This document shows, in pieces, positions 1-9,067 of a DNA stretch of 47,022 nucleotides (its first letter is position 1; each line of letters starts with the position of its first letter). Source of the stretch: Pseudobutyrivibrio sp. (GTDB taxonomy: Bacteria > Bacillota > Clostridia > Lachnospirales > Lachnospiraceae); the NCBI RefSeq assembly GCF_017471675.1, contig NZ_JAFUSK010000071.1, positions 1 through 47,022 on the forward strand. Reading direction: 5' to 3'. Position numbers and translations under genes: made by a program. The notes under the pieces were generated by a model, which did no database searches, had not been told where the DNA came from, and worked only from the letters and a program-made list of their open reading frames with translations.

Positions 1-27
1 AGGGGCTGTTAAAAAACTCCCCTAAAA
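1..27. repeat. Left terminal inverted repeat of the IS
   Basis: It begins AGGGGCTGTTAAAAAACTCC and is the exact reverse complement of 1852-1878 over all 27 positions; pairing fails at base 28. Confidence 0.95.
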
Positions 28-34
28 AAGGACT

Positions 35-70
35 GGATTCAGTGACTATCCTCGGATAGCCCCTGAATCC
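35..70. terminator. Bidirectional hairpin terminator at the IS left end
   Basis: GGATTCAG (35-42) pairs with CTGAATCC (63-70), and inside it CTATCC (46-51) pairs with GGATAG (54-59). A T-rich tract follows on the plus strand (71-87). On the minus strand the hairpin is followed by CCTTTTTTAGG. It would end transposase transcription (minus) and block transcripts entering from the left. Confidence 0.75.
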
Positions 71-180
71 TCTTTTATTTTGTTTTTGGATTTTCTTTTG
101 CCCCTATAATTATAAAAAATAGAGTCACTAAGCAAAGCCATGCACTTCATGGCCGGTTAGATGGAAAAGGGACTTAGGCT

Positions 181-1755
181 CTATGCTGCTTTTATGGCTT
201 CTCTTTGCTTTCTGTTATGGTATTTATAAAGGTTAAAACCACAGGAAATTAGTGTAAACTCTAAAATCACACTTTCTAAGCCTTTTCTGAATGCTCTTTT
301 GTATGACTTATCCCATTTCATAACACCAAAAGTTCCTTCTGCCTGAATGCTTCTATTCATACAAAGTAAAGCTCCTTGAATAGAACAAAGGTTATCTAGT
401 ACTTCTTCATGAGTCTTAGTTAACTCGCGATTAAGTCTTATGGTTCTATTATTCTTAGCTCTAGGACAGCACTTTTCTTTGTGTTCACAGCCTTCGCAGC
501 TTTCACATTCATAGACTTCTTCAGTTCTGCCATACTGATTACCTTTTACATGTTTTTCATACTTAAACTGAAATTTCTTTCCGGCAGGACATATCAGATT
601 ACCTTCTGAATCACTAGCAAAATTGGTGGCTCGATAAGGATTTTCCTGGTATTTCTTATCCTTTGTTTCCTTTTCAAACATTGTGAATTTCATATATTTT
701 TCCATTCCATGTTCTTCGCAGTAGATATAATTATTGTATGAGCCATAGCCAGCATCAGCAACAGGGTACTTTGGATAGTGTCCATACATCTCATTAAATT
801 TCTCCATTAGCGGAACAAAACAATCCATGTCAGAAGCATACTGCTTTGCATCTATGACTGCTATGTATTCATCACATACAGCTATCTGCATATTGTAAGC
901 TGGAAGAATCTGGTCATTTCCCATATAGTCTTTCTTCACTCTCATAAATGTTGCATCATGGTCTGTTTTTGAATAACTGTTTCGTTTATCTCCACAAATA
1001 TTGATGCTTATGATGTACTTGGAAATCTTATTCCTGTAAGCTTCAAGAAGCTCATAGTTTCTCTGCTCATTGGTTTTTCTATGTCCTTTTCCATGCTTAA
1101 ATTCTTTAGGATTTAAGTTCATCTGTTTGGCATATTCTTCCATAAGCAAATCCAAATATTCCACTGCATACTCAGATCGTATTTCGAACTTTATCCCCAT
1201 TGTTGCCAAGTCTTCTATGTTTATGTGCTCAATTAAGGCTGTGATTTTCTCGAATGTTTTATCTCTGTTTTTTGTACATGATTTCTTCCACACCCAGGTG
1301 TATTTGTTAGCGTTAGCTTCAATCTTTGTTCCATCTATGTAAGTATGATTTAAGTCTACAGAATCACGTTTAAAAATTTCTTTGTTTATATCGAGGAAAA
1401 TATCTTGAATTGAAGATTTTAGTGAGTTAATGAAAGATCCTATAGAAACATAGGTTGGAACTTTCATGCCATCTAAAAGATACATATATCGTATATCAGT
1501 TTTGCATGATTTTTCTATTTTTCTCAAGGAAAGGTAGCCATTTTCCATAAAAGAGAATAGAACAGCTTTTAAGAGCTTGATTTGATCGTACTTAGGCCTT
1601 CCAGTGTTGCTCTCCTTTGTTGCAACATATTGGCTTAGGTCAATACTATCCACAATCTCACAAAAACTATACACAATGTCTGAAACTGGAATTAAAGTTT
1701 CAATATCTAGTGGTAATTTTAGTTGTTTTGGTTTAATATTTGTAGTGGTTAGCAT
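181..1755 (-). CDS. IS1182-family transposase
   Basis: A 524-residue DDE transposase. The N-terminal part (about 40-110) has the DUF772-like region with GRPKYDQIKLLKAVLFSFME. Acidic residues expected for catalysis are visible in TYIDGTKIEAN (about 140), PVADAGYGSYN (about 330) and QAEGTFGVMKWDKSYKRAF (about 480). A Cys-rich stretch CESCEGCEHKEKCC precedes the last motif, as is usual for IS1182 transposases. It starts at ATG 1755, near the right end of the element. The length is normal for the family and the frame is uninterrupted, so the enzyme should be functional. It acts on the 27-bp ends of its own element. Confidence 0.95.
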   Translation of the reverse strand: MLTTTNIKPKQLKLPLDIETLIPVSDIVYSFCEIVDSIDLSQYVATKESNTGRPKYDQIKLLKAVLFSFMENGYLSLRKIEKSCKTDIRYMYLLDGMKVPTYVSIGSFINSLKSSIQDIFLDINKEIFKRDSVDLNHTYIDGTKIEANANKYTWVWKKSCTKNRDKTFEKITALIEHINIEDLATMGIKFEIRSEYAVEYLDLLMEEYAKQMNLNPKEFKHGKGHRKTNEQRNYELLEAYRNKISKYIISINICGDKRNSYSKTDHDATFMRVKKDYMGNDQILPAYNMQIAVCDEYIAVIDAKQYASDMDCFVPLMEKFNEMYGHYPKYPVADAGYGSYNNYIYCEEHGMEKYMKFTMFEKETKDKKYQENPYRATNFASDSEGNLICPAGKKFQFKYEKHVKGNQYGRTEEVYECESCEGCEHKEKCCPRAKNNRTIRLNRELTKTHEEVLDNLCSIQGALLCMNRSIQAEGTFGVMKWDKSYKRAFRKGLESVILEFTLISCGFNLYKYHNRKQREAIKAA

Positions 1756-1820
1756 AGGTATATTATATACCGGATTTGGGTCACAGCCATAGGTCTGTGG
1801 CTCATTTTTTTAATAAAAGA

Positions 1821-1846
1821 GGAGTGAAATCCGAAGATTTCACTCC
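1821..1846 (-). terminator. Hairpin terminator at the IS right end
   Basis: GGAGTGAAATC (1821-1831) pairs perfectly with GATTTCACTCC (1836-1846) across a four-base loop, which reads TTCG on the minus strand. It is followed on that strand by TCTTTTATT. It lies between the aminotransferase and the transposase gene, so it should stop readthrough into the IS and may now serve as the aminotransferase terminator. Confidence 0.75.
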
Positions 1847-1851
1847 TTACC

Positions 1852-1878
1852 TTTTAGGGGAGTTTTTTAACAGCCCCT
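1852..1878. repeat. Right terminal inverted repeat of the IS
   Basis: Exact reverse complement of bases 1-27. It ends TTAACAGCCCCT, 17 bp from the aminotransferase stop codon. Confidence 0.95.
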
Positions 1879-1895
1879 TTGCCTTTAATGTTATT

Positions 1896-3185
1896 TTATT
1901 CCATCTTAGCCAAAATAAGCTTCTCAAGATATGCAATACGTGCGCATACTGTGAATATCTTAGCAGCCTGCTCAAGCTCTTCGATTGGTGGAAGAGATGG
2001 TGCGAAACGGATGATAGAATCGCCTGGATCCATGTGATATGGGAATGGTGCACCAGCAGGTGTAAGCTTAACGCCAGCCTCAGCTGCCAAATCTACTATA
2101 CGAGTAGCTGTACCCTTAGGAGCCTCAAATGTGATGAAGTAGCCACCCTTTGGTGAAATCCATGAGCCGCAGCCTGGGCCTGTTAAATCCTCTTCCATTG
2201 TCTTGATAACAAGCTCAAACTTAGGACGAAGAATCTTAGCATGCTTTTCCATGTGCTTAGATACTGATTCCACATCCTGGAAATATCTTGCATGACGAAG
2301 CATGTTAATCTTATCAAAGCCGATTGTCTGCACTGTAAGCGTTCTCTTAAGCTCCTCACGGTTGTTATGGTTGCAGGCGATTGCTGCAATACCACCACCG
2401 GCAAATGTAATCTTTGATGTAGATGCAAATTCGAAAACAAGGTTAGGGTTATCAGCTTCCTCACACTCATGAAGGATGTTTAGAATCTTGCTCTTTTCCT
2501 TGTAAAGGTGATGAACTGCATAAGCGTTATCCCAGAATACTCTAAAGTCTTTAGCTGCTGGCTTAAGATTAGCCATACGTCTAACAACCTCGTCAGAATA
2601 TACGATACCCTGTGGGTTAGAGTACTTAGGAACGCACCAGATACCCTTGATGCTGTCATCTGCAGCAACTAAGCCTTCGATAACATCCATATCAGGGCCG
2701 TCCTCGTTCATAGGAACATTTATCATATCAAATCCAAAATGCTGTGTAATAGCAAAATGTCTGTCATAGCCTGGAACTGGGCATAACCATCTTACACGCT
2801 CCAGCTTGCACCATGGTGTACATCCATCAAAACCAAACATGTAGCCACGTGCTACTGTATCAAACATAATATTAAGAGATGAGTTACCACAAACAATTAC
2901 CTGTTCTGGCTGGCAATCCATAATCTCTGCCATAAGGTGCTGTGCCTCAACTATACCCTCAAGCTGACCGTAGTTTCTTGTTTCTACACCATTCATGCAC
3001 TTCATAAGTGATTTACCATCAAGGATATCAAAAAGTGGCATAGAAAGATTGAGCTGCTCTAAAGAAGGCTTACCGCGGCTCATATCAAGCTTTAGGCCTT
3101 TGGCTTGCCATGCAACATATTCCTTTCTAAGAAGCTCCTTTTCGGCTGATAGTTCTTCTGGGGTCATTTCGTTGTACTTTTTCAT
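1896..3185 (-). CDS. PLP-dependent aspartate-type aminotransferase
   Basis: A 429-residue fold-type I aminotransferase of the MocR-like aminotransferase family (PF12897 type), members of which act as aspartate aminotransferases. Visible marks are LDMSRGKPSLEQL near the N-terminus, NYGQLEG, the asparagine/proline motif CVPKYSNPQGIVYSDE (about 200), FWDNAYAVHHLY (about 220) and the PLP lysine in FASTSKITFAGGG (about 255). It has no signal peptide, so it is cytosolic. The predicted reaction is transfer of an amino group between aspartate and 2-oxoglutarate; substrate choice cannot be read from the sequence. The gene stands behind rarA, separated by a hairpin repeat, so it may have its own promoter. 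The IS lies directly behind the stop codon but leaves the coding sequence intact. Confidence 0.88.
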   Translation of the reverse strand: MKKYNEMTPEELSAEKELLRKEYVAWQAKGLKLDMSRGKPSLEQLNLSMPLFDILDGKSLMKCMNGVETRNYGQLEGIVEAQHLMAEIMDCQPEQVIVCGNSSLNIMFDTVARGYMFGFDGCTPWCKLERVRWLCPVPGYDRHFAITQHFGFDMINVPMNEDGPDMDVIEGLVAADDSIKGIWCVPKYSNPQGIVYSDEVVRRMANLKPAAKDFRVFWDNAYAVHHLYKEKSKILNILHECEEADNPNLVFEFASTSKITFAGGGIAAIACNHNNREELKRTLTVQTIGFDKINMLRHARYFQDVESVSKHMEKHAKILRPKFELVIKTMEEDLTGPGCGSWISPKGGYFITFEAPKGTATRIVDLAAEAGVKLTPAGAPFPYHMDPGDSIIRFAPSLPPIEELEQAAKIFTVCARIAYLEKLILAKME

Positions 3186-3220
3186 AGTTGTCCTCTCTCT
3201 TTCTATATATGAAATGTCAT

Positions 3221-3276
3221 ACCCTCATCAGTCAGCTGCGCTGACAGCTTCCCCCTACTTAAGGGGGAAGCCTTTT
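3221..3276. repeat. Hairpin intergenic repeat (CCCTCATCAGTC type)
   Basis: It consists of ACCCTCATCA, a small palindrome GTCAGCTGCGCTGAC (3231-3245) and a strong hairpin GCTTCCCCC/GGGGGAAGC (3247-3271). Two related units occur at 33785-33908. It touches the rarA stop codon and lies upstream of the aminotransferase, so it may act as a terminator for rarA. It resembles the small dispersed palindromic elements common in Lachnospiraceae genomes. Confidence 0.75.
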
Positions 3277-4594
3277 AGTGGGTTCTTATATATTCTAGAT
3301 AGTCTGTTATTTGTTTTTCGTAGCCAAGGTTGCCTGGCTTGTAGAAGTCCCCGATTTCAAGTCCTTCTGGAAGGTACCTCTGGTGGGAGAAATGATTAGG
3401 GAAATCGTGGGCGTATTCATAACCGATGCCATGGCCAAGCTTGCCTGCTGATTTGTAGTGAGCGTCCTGCAAATGGGTAGGTATTGGTCTAGTAGTGTTG
3501 TTCTTTACCTCTTGCATGGCAAGGTCAATGGCTCCGTAGGCTGCATTGGACTTTGGTGCACATGCCACATAGGTGGCTGCATGAGATAAAATAATCTGAC
3601 ACTCTGGCATTCCTATACGTTCTGTGGCAAGAAATGCACTGGTGGCAACAACAAGTGCCTGTGGGTCTGCATTTCCCACATCCTCTGATGCACAGATGCA
3701 TATACGCCTTGCAATAAACTTAGGGTCTTCCCCTGCGTATAGCATCCTGGCCAGATAATACACTGCAGCATCCGGGTCGCTTCCCCTCATACTCTTTATA
3801 AAAGCTGAGATGGTGTCATAATGATTATCGCCATCTTTGTCGTATTTAATAACTCTTCTTTGTATACATTCGCTGGCAACATCTATTGTAATGTGAATCT
3901 TACCATCCTCTGATCTATCAGTAGTAAGAACGCCAAGCTCTATTGCTGTAAGAGCACTTCTGGCATCACCATTTGCAATGTCTGCAAGGAAATCAAGTGC
4001 GTCATCATCAATGATGGCATCATAGCTGCCTAAGCCCTTTTCGTTATCTGTAAGAGCCCTCATAATAAGTGTCTTAATATCCTCTGCTTCAAGAGGCTTA
4101 AGCTCGAATATAATGGAACGGGAAAGTAAAGCCCCGTTTACCTCGAAGTAAGGGTTCTCTGTGGTGGCTCCTATCAATATGATTGTGCCGTCCTCAACAA
4201 ATGGTAGCAGGTAATCCTGTTGTCCTTTATTAAATCTGTGAATCTCGTCTATGAATAATATGGTTTTCTTGCCATAAGCTCCAAGAGTTTGCTTGGCACC
4301 CTCAACCACTGCTTCCATATCCTTTTTTCCAGATGTAGTGGCATTGATAGATGTGAATTCTGCTGATGTGGTGTGGGCTATAACCTGTGCAAGAGTAGTT
4401 TTTCCTGTACCAGGTGGCCCATAGAATATGATGGAAGAAAGCTTATCGGCCTTAATGGCACGATATAAAAGCTTGTCCTTGCCAATAATATGCTGCTGCC
4501 CAACCACCTCATCTAAAGTGGTAGGACGAAGTCTTGCTGCAAGAGGCGATTCTTTTTTCTTTGCTTCCTGTCGCATGTAATCAAAAAGATCCAT
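3275..4594 (-). CDS. rarA: Replication-associated recombination protein A (RarA/MgsA AAA+ ATPase)
   Basis: A 439-residue clamp-loader-like AAA+ ATPase, close in length to E. coli RarA (447). The N-terminus RPTTLDEVVGQQHIIG is typical. Walker A is GPPGTGKTT (about 60), Walker B is ILFIDEIHRFNKGQQDYLLP (about 110), and sensor 1 is GATTENPYFEVN. The C-terminal half has the MgsA tetramerisation region with SMRGSDPDAAVYYLARML and ARRICICASEDVGNADP. RarA acts at stalled replication forks and interacts with SSB. A weak SD (AAGGAAGG) precedes the ATG. It is transcribed after the fructokinase terminator, so it is probably a separate transcript. Confidence 0.96.
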   Translation of the reverse strand: MDLFDYMRQEAKKKESPLAARLRPTTLDEVVGQQHIIGKDKLLYRAIKADKLSSIIFYGPPGTGKTTLAQVIAHTTSAEFTSINATTSGKKDMEAVVEGAKQTLGAYGKKTILFIDEIHRFNKGQQDYLLPFVEDGTIILIGATTENPYFEVNGALLSRSIIFELKPLEAEDIKTLIMRALTDNEKGLGSYDAIIDDDALDFLADIANGDARSALTAIELGVLTTDRSEDGKIHITIDVASECIQRRVIKYDKDGDNHYDTISAFIKSMRGSDPDAAVYYLARMLYAGEDPKFIARRICICASEDVGNADPQALVVATSAFLATERIGMPECQIILSHAATYVACAPKSNAAYGAIDLAMQEVKNNTTRPIPTHLQDAHYKSAGKLGHGIGYEYAHDFPNHFSHQRYLPEGLEIGDFYKPGNLGYEKQITDYLEYIRTH

Positions 4595-4660
4595 GTGGAT
4601 ACCTTCCTTAATATCTTACTTTTTTCCTAAATATAATAGCACATTTTCAGTGATTTATAT

Positions 4661-4719
4661 AAAACAAAAAAGTATCAGAGATTTAACTTTACCCCACTAA
4701 AGTAACCATCTCTGATACT
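4661..4719 (-). terminator. Intrinsic terminator of the fructan/sucrose operon
   Basis: AGTATCAGAGAT (4671-4682) pairs perfectly with ATCTCTGATACT (4708-4719); a further inner stem extends it. On the minus strand it is followed by TTTTTGTTTT. It lies 88 bp behind the fructokinase stop and upstream of rarA. Confidence 0.88.
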
Positions 4720-4806
4720 ATACTATAAAACCTATTCACTTACAACAAAAAATTTGTCTGTGACGGACATTTGTCCGTAGGGCAAGTAATTCATTTCTAA
4801 AACAAA

Positions 4807-5772
4807 CTATCTTGTTTTAATAAATTCCTTAATCTCGTCCTCTTTTGGCATTACCTTTAAGGCACCGCGCTTTGTTGTGATAATAGAAGCTGCGGCATTT
4901 GCTACTGTAAGCATTCCTAATAGGCTATCCTCATCATAATTATCAATACCAACCTCAAGTACCGAATTAAGAACTGAGCCCATAAATGTATCGCCAGCAC
5001 CGGTTGTTTCGATTGTATTTGGATTAAGGAATGGATTGCATTTAACCACCTTATCACCGTAAAGGGCATAGCTTCCATCCTTGCCAAGTGTGGCACACAC
5101 AAGCTTAATTCCATATTTTTCCTTGATAAGCTTAGCACCCTTTAAAACGTCAGCCTCGCCTGTAAAGAATGTAACCTCATCATCAGAAATCTTAAGGATA
5201 TCGCATTTGCCAAAACCGTAATCCATCTTTTCCTTAGCAACGCTTAAATCGTTCCAAAGTGGTGGACGAAGATTTGGGTCAAAGCTTACTAAGCATCCGT
5301 TATCCTTTGCAAGCTGAATAGCCTTAATTGTGGCATTCTCAACTGTAGAATGTGTCATTGAAAGTGTTCCAAAATGGAAGATTCTAGCCTTCTCAATGAT
5401 TGAAGGATCTATCTCCTCTGCGCTAAGTCTTACGTCAGCACCTGGATTTCTGTAGAACGAGAAATCTCTGTCTCCATCTTCGTAGGTGTGTACAAAAGCA
5501 AGTGTTGTATGAATCTCATCATCGAATTTCAAGTTAGAAACATCGATGCCAAGGGACTTAACAGTGTCAGCCAGCATGTGTCCAAAATTATCATTACCAA
5601 CCTTACCAATGAATGCTGTGGACTTGCCATATTTTTGAAGCATTGCAAGCACGTTACATGGGGCTCCTCCTGGGTTTGCCTCAAGCAATGGGTTACCCTG
5701 CTCACTTAACCCGTTTTCAGTGAAATCAATTAATAGCTCACCTAAAGCAACTACGTCTAATGTTTTTTCCAT
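4807..5772 (-). CDS. scrK: Fructokinase (PfkB family)
   Basis: A 321-residue ribokinase-fold sugar kinase. It begins LDVVALGELLIDFTENG; the substrate-side motif NPGGAPCNVLAMLQKYG is at about 32-48. The PfkB C-terminal signature with the anion hole and catalytic aspartate is seen as TTGAGDTFMGSVLNS (about 258). It should phosphorylate fructose to fructose-6-phosphate in the cytosol using ATP. It is the last gene of the operon, 20 bp behind the GH32 gene, and so would use the fructose released by that enzyme. The gene symbol is by function and context; a related sugar kinase role cannot be excluded. Confidence 0.88.
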   Translation of the reverse strand: MEKTLDVVALGELLIDFTENGLSEQGNPLLEANPGGAPCNVLAMLQKYGKSTAFIGKVGNDNFGHMLADTVKSLGIDVSNLKFDDEIHTTLAFVHTYEDGDRDFSFYRNPGADVRLSAEEIDPSIIEKARIFHFGTLSMTHSTVENATIKAIQLAKDNGCLVSFDPNLRPPLWNDLSVAKEKMDYGFGKCDILKISDDEVTFFTGEADVLKGAKLIKEKYGIKLVCATLGKDGSYALYGDKVVKCNPFLNPNTIETTGAGDTFMGSVLNSVLEVGIDNYDEDSLLGMLTVANAAASIITTKRGALKVMPKEDEIKEFIKTR

Positions 5773-5792
5773 AATACCTCTCGCTCTAATAA

Positions 5793-7319
5793 TTAGTTTA
5801 AATCATATTTGGTGATACTTACTATGGCATCCTCATTAGTGTTAAAGTAAATGCCATCACATGAAACATCTGTAGGAAGTGATGCTGTCATAACATACTT
5901 GCCTTCCTCGAAGAATACTTCCATGCTGTATCTGTCCATGACTATTCTAACCTTTATTGACTCTTCTGTCCATGGAATATGTGCACGTCTTTGATGAACT
6001 ATGGCGCGTCTTGAGCCTGAGAACTTTCTATCAATCTTTGCAATATTCTCCTTTGGACGAAGTACGATATCTGTGTGGAACTTTTCATCAGCAGCAATTG
6101 AAATAACAAATCTGTCAAACATTGCATCAATGTCCTTAGGCTTTACTTCAAGCTCCATATCAAGGCATCTGCCCTTGATTCCTTCAAATGAAACACCGCC
6201 TGTTATTGATTCGCTATCTCTATCCTTAAGGTCTTTTGTTGCCTCAACTACAGCGTCCTTGATTTCTACCTTGTTAACACGCATGTCTTCAAGCTCTTTG
6301 ATTGGCCACTGGCAAAGTCTGCCATCCTTTATTGTAACCTCTCTTGGAAGTGACATCTGGCCAAACCATGGGTCAGAACCATCATGGGCACCTGTAGTAT
6401 CCCAGTTTTGCATCCAGCCAATCATTACGCGTCTGCCATCCTTTGTAAGGATTGTCTGCATAGCGTAAAAATCGATTCCGTAGTCAACAGCCTGAACACT
6501 TTCCTCTGTAAAGGTATCTGTAGCATCATCGTATGAACCGATAATGCAAAGGTTACCGTTACCATTGTGGAATTCGAAGCCCTCAGGAAGCATATCCTGT
6601 GGACTTGTGAGAAGTACGCCCTTTCCATCTAATGTAAAGAAATCTGGACATTCCCACATAAGACCGTAACGTCTTTCGTTCTTGGCAAATACCCTCTCAA
6701 AGTCCCAGTGGATGCAGTCATCACTCTTAAACAAGAGTAAATGACCACTTCCATCTGCAGGACGATTAGCAACAAGACATCTGTAAGTTCCGTCAGACTT
6801 CTCCCAAATCTTAGGATCTCTAAAGTCTGTCTTGCTGGCGCCATCAGGGATTTTATCTGAATTAATTACTGGGTTATTTTCATATTTTTCATAATCCAGG
6901 CCATCACCTATTGCAACACACTGTGTCTGAAATTCCTTCATCTGTCCATTTTCCACAGTGCGTTTCATAACTCCCGTGTATATGAGCAGGTGTCTTCCAT
7001 CCTTTAATGTGATTGCACTTCCTGAGAATACACCATCCTTATCGTAGTATTCATCTGGTGCAAGTGCCACAGGAAGGAATTCCCAGTGGAGTAAATCATC
7101 ACTCACTGCATGTCCCCAATGCATTGGTCCCCAATGTGCATCATAAGGATGATACTGATAAAACAAATGGTACTTATCCCCATAGATACAAAATCCGTTA
7201 GGATCGTTCATCCAACCTACTCGTGGAGACAAATGAAACTTAGGTCTTTGCTCCGCTGGAATTAACTTTTCAAAGGCCTCCTCGTATTTTCTAGCCTCTC
7301 TCAAAGTTTGACTGTTCAT
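5793..7319 (-). CDS. Intracellular GH32 beta-fructosidase (sucrose/fructo-oligosaccharide hydrolase)
   Basis: A 508-residue glycoside hydrolase family 32 enzyme. The nucleophile motif is HLSPRVGWMNDPNGFCIYG (about 30), the transition-state motif is DFRDPKIWE (about 165) and the acid/base motif is MWECPDFFTLDG (about 223). The C-terminal beta-sandwich domain covers about residues 350-508. No signal peptide is present, so it acts on imported substrate. It hydrolyses terminal beta-fructosyl bonds of sucrose, sucrose-6-phosphate or short fructans; import by an ABC system rather than a PTS favours unphosphorylated oligosaccharides. It lies between the binding-protein gene (27 bp) and fructokinase (20 bp). 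Confidence 0.92.
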   Translation of the reverse strand: MNSQTLREARKYEEAFEKLIPAEQRPKFHLSPRVGWMNDPNGFCIYGDKYHLFYQYHPYDAHWGPMHWGHAVSDDLLHWEFLPVALAPDEYYDKDGVFSGSAITLKDGRHLLIYTGVMKRTVENGQMKEFQTQCVAIGDGLDYEKYENNPVINSDKIPDGASKTDFRDPKIWEKSDGTYRCLVANRPADGSGHLLLFKSDDCIHWDFERVFAKNERRYGLMWECPDFFTLDGKGVLLTSPQDMLPEGFEFHNGNGNLCIIGSYDDATDTFTEESVQAVDYGIDFYAMQTILTKDGRRVMIGWMQNWDTTGAHDGSDPWFGQMSLPREVTIKDGRLCQWPIKELEDMRVNKVEIKDAVVEATKDLKDRDSESITGGVSFEGIKGRCLDMELEVKPKDIDAMFDRFVISIAADEKFHTDIVLRPKENIAKIDRKFSGSRRAIVHQRRAHIPWTEESIKVRIVMDRYSMEVFFEEGKYVMTASLPTDVSCDGIYFNTNEDAIVSITKYDLN

Positions 7320-7346
7320 ATATCTTCTCTTCCTTACTATTTATTA

Positions 7347-9011
7347 TTATTTTCCTGAATAGAAATCATCGAAATACTTCTGATAGATTTCAAGGTACTG
7401 GTCTAAGCCGTAGCTATCAACCTGGTTAATGTATGCATTCCATGAATCATCTGTAATACCATCTCTGATGAACTCAGCCTTGCTTGAGTTTAAGTATGAT
7501 ACTAAATCTGTCTGGATTGCTGAAAGCTTTTCTGTGTCTTCTGATGACATAAATACGCGTGGGTAAACATACTTGCAGTGCATATCATCTGTGTAGTAAT
7601 CCTTGATCCAATCAAGACGATACTGTGCATCATCTGGGCATGTTACATACTTTCCGTAGTACTCATCAAGAACTGCAAGAGGACCACCAACGCACTCAGC
7701 CTCACGAACTTCTACTGGAGAAGCATCGCCAAGTGGTGCATGCTTAAGCATCTTCTCGCCATCTTCGTTCTCGCCAAGCTCGAAGATATCGAAATCATCA
7801 TCTTCACCGTATGTTCCCCAGTTGTTCTGTGGAGACTGGAATGGATCATACATCTTATCAAGCCATGCGCAAACAAATGCTGGGTTCTTGCAAACGCTTG
7901 TTACAACACAACGTCCTCTATCAAAACCTGATGTGAAAGAACCGTTTTGTGGAGTTACATTTACTGTATCAGCCTTAAGAGCCTTAAGTGGAACGTAATC
8001 CTGAATGTTATCGATGTTAGCTACATCCCATGTAAAGCAAACACCATATCTGTGTGACTTACCCTTTGCAACGTATGTTGACCAATCCTGTGTGAAGCAC
8101 TCTGGATCGATGAGTCCTTCAGCGTAGAGCTTGTGTAACCATTCAACACCCTTTCTGAAGCCATCTGTTGTTGCTGTACAAATAACCTTCTTGTCATCTG
8201 TAACTGCAATATGCTGTCCCATATCAACATCACCGATACCATCGCCAAAACCGTTGATAAGAAGGTTAGGATCCTGGTCGTTTACGATGCAAGACATAGG
8301 GATAATGTCACCATCAATACCAAATTCCTTCTGAAGCTCTGGAGCGTGCTCCTGGAAAGCAAGTAATACCTGCTCGAACTCATCTACTGTTGTAGGTGTT
8401 TCAAGTCCAAGGAAATCTAACCATTTTTGGTTGATGAATGTCATGTTGTTACCAACTGTCTGGATTGCAGTCTTCTCTGAACCAAGCTGCTCAATCCAAG
8501 GAAGTGCCCAGATGTGTCCATCAGCGTCCTCACACATTGTGCGGTACTCTGGGTACTTATCAAATACTGCCTTAAGGTTTGGCATGTAGTTGTCAATGTA
8601 TTCTTCAACTGGAACGATAACGCCCTGGTCAGCATATCTGATTAAGTCGTTGTCGCCGAAGCCTGCTGTAAATACGAAGTCTGTAAGAGTGTTTGCATTA
8701 GCCATGTTAAGTGAAATCTTGTCACCCCACTGGTCTGAAGAAATTGCTGTCCAATCAACATGTACATTTGTCTCTTCCTCTAATCTCTTGAAGATTGTAC
8801 GATTGTTTGGATTCTCCTCAGTTCCTACAGGGTAGCTTGTTGTACCTGTAATAGTAACTGTCTCTGCAAGTGGGAATGAAAGGTTTTCCATATCAACCTT
8901 ATCAGCGTTACTTGCATTGTTTCCCTTTGAACCGCAACCAGCAAACATTGTAGATGCCATTGTTACGGCTAGAGCTGCAGCCACAACTCTCTTTGCGCTT
9001 TTCATTTTCAT
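7347..9011 (-). CDS. Extracellular solute-binding lipoprotein of an oligosaccharide ABC importer
   Basis: A 554-residue lipoprotein. The signal peptide SAKRVVAAALAVTMASTMFAGC ends at a lipobox Cys (about 26), followed by a polar GSKGNNASN linker. The length and the partner permeases fit the LplA/YtcQ class of large substrate-binding proteins. It should capture the sugar outside the membrane and hand it to the two permeases encoded upstream. The neighbouring GH32 and fructokinase make fructo-oligosaccharides the likely ligand (inference). The SD is GGAGGAGAG, 56 bp behind the permease stop. Confidence 0.88.
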   Translation of the reverse strand: MKMKSAKRVVAAALAVTMASTMFAGCGSKGNNASNADKVDMENLSFPLAETVTITGTTSYPVGTEENPNNRTIFKRLEEETNVHVDWTAISSDQWGDKISLNMANANTLTDFVFTAGFGDNDLIRYADQGVIVPVEEYIDNYMPNLKAVFDKYPEYRTMCEDADGHIWALPWIEQLGSEKTAIQTVGNNMTFINQKWLDFLGLETPTTVDEFEQVLLAFQEHAPELQKEFGIDGDIIPMSCIVNDQDPNLLINGFGDGIGDVDMGQHIAVTDDKKVICTATTDGFRKGVEWLHKLYAEGLIDPECFTQDWSTYVAKGKSHRYGVCFTWDVANIDNIQDYVPLKALKADTVNVTPQNGSFTSGFDRGRCVVTSVCKNPAFVCAWLDKMYDPFQSPQNNWGTYGEDDDFDIFELGENEDGEKMLKHAPLGDASPVEVREAECVGGPLAVLDEYYGKYVTCPDDAQYRLDWIKDYYTDDMHCKYVYPRVFMSSEDTEKLSAIQTDLVSYLNSSKAEFIRDGITDDSWNAYINQVDSYGLDQYLEIYQKYFDDFYSGK

Positions 9012-9067
9012 TCTTTTCTCTCCTCCTATATATAGAACTGCTTTGTGCAGTTACTAGCAAAAACGAT

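Larger units (their letters stand above)
1..1878 (-). mobile_element. IS1182-family insertion sequence, complete
   Basis: The element is bounded by perfect 27-bp inverted repeats (1-27 and 1852-1878) and carries one intact transposase gene on the minus strand. Hairpins sit just inside each end, which would insulate the transposase from outside transcription. It lies 17 bp downstream of the aminotransferase stop codon, so it has probably replaced or displaced that gene's terminator. Because the left end coincides with base 1, any target duplication on that side is outside the window. The intact frame and perfect ends suggest a recent, possibly active copy. Confidence 0.93.
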
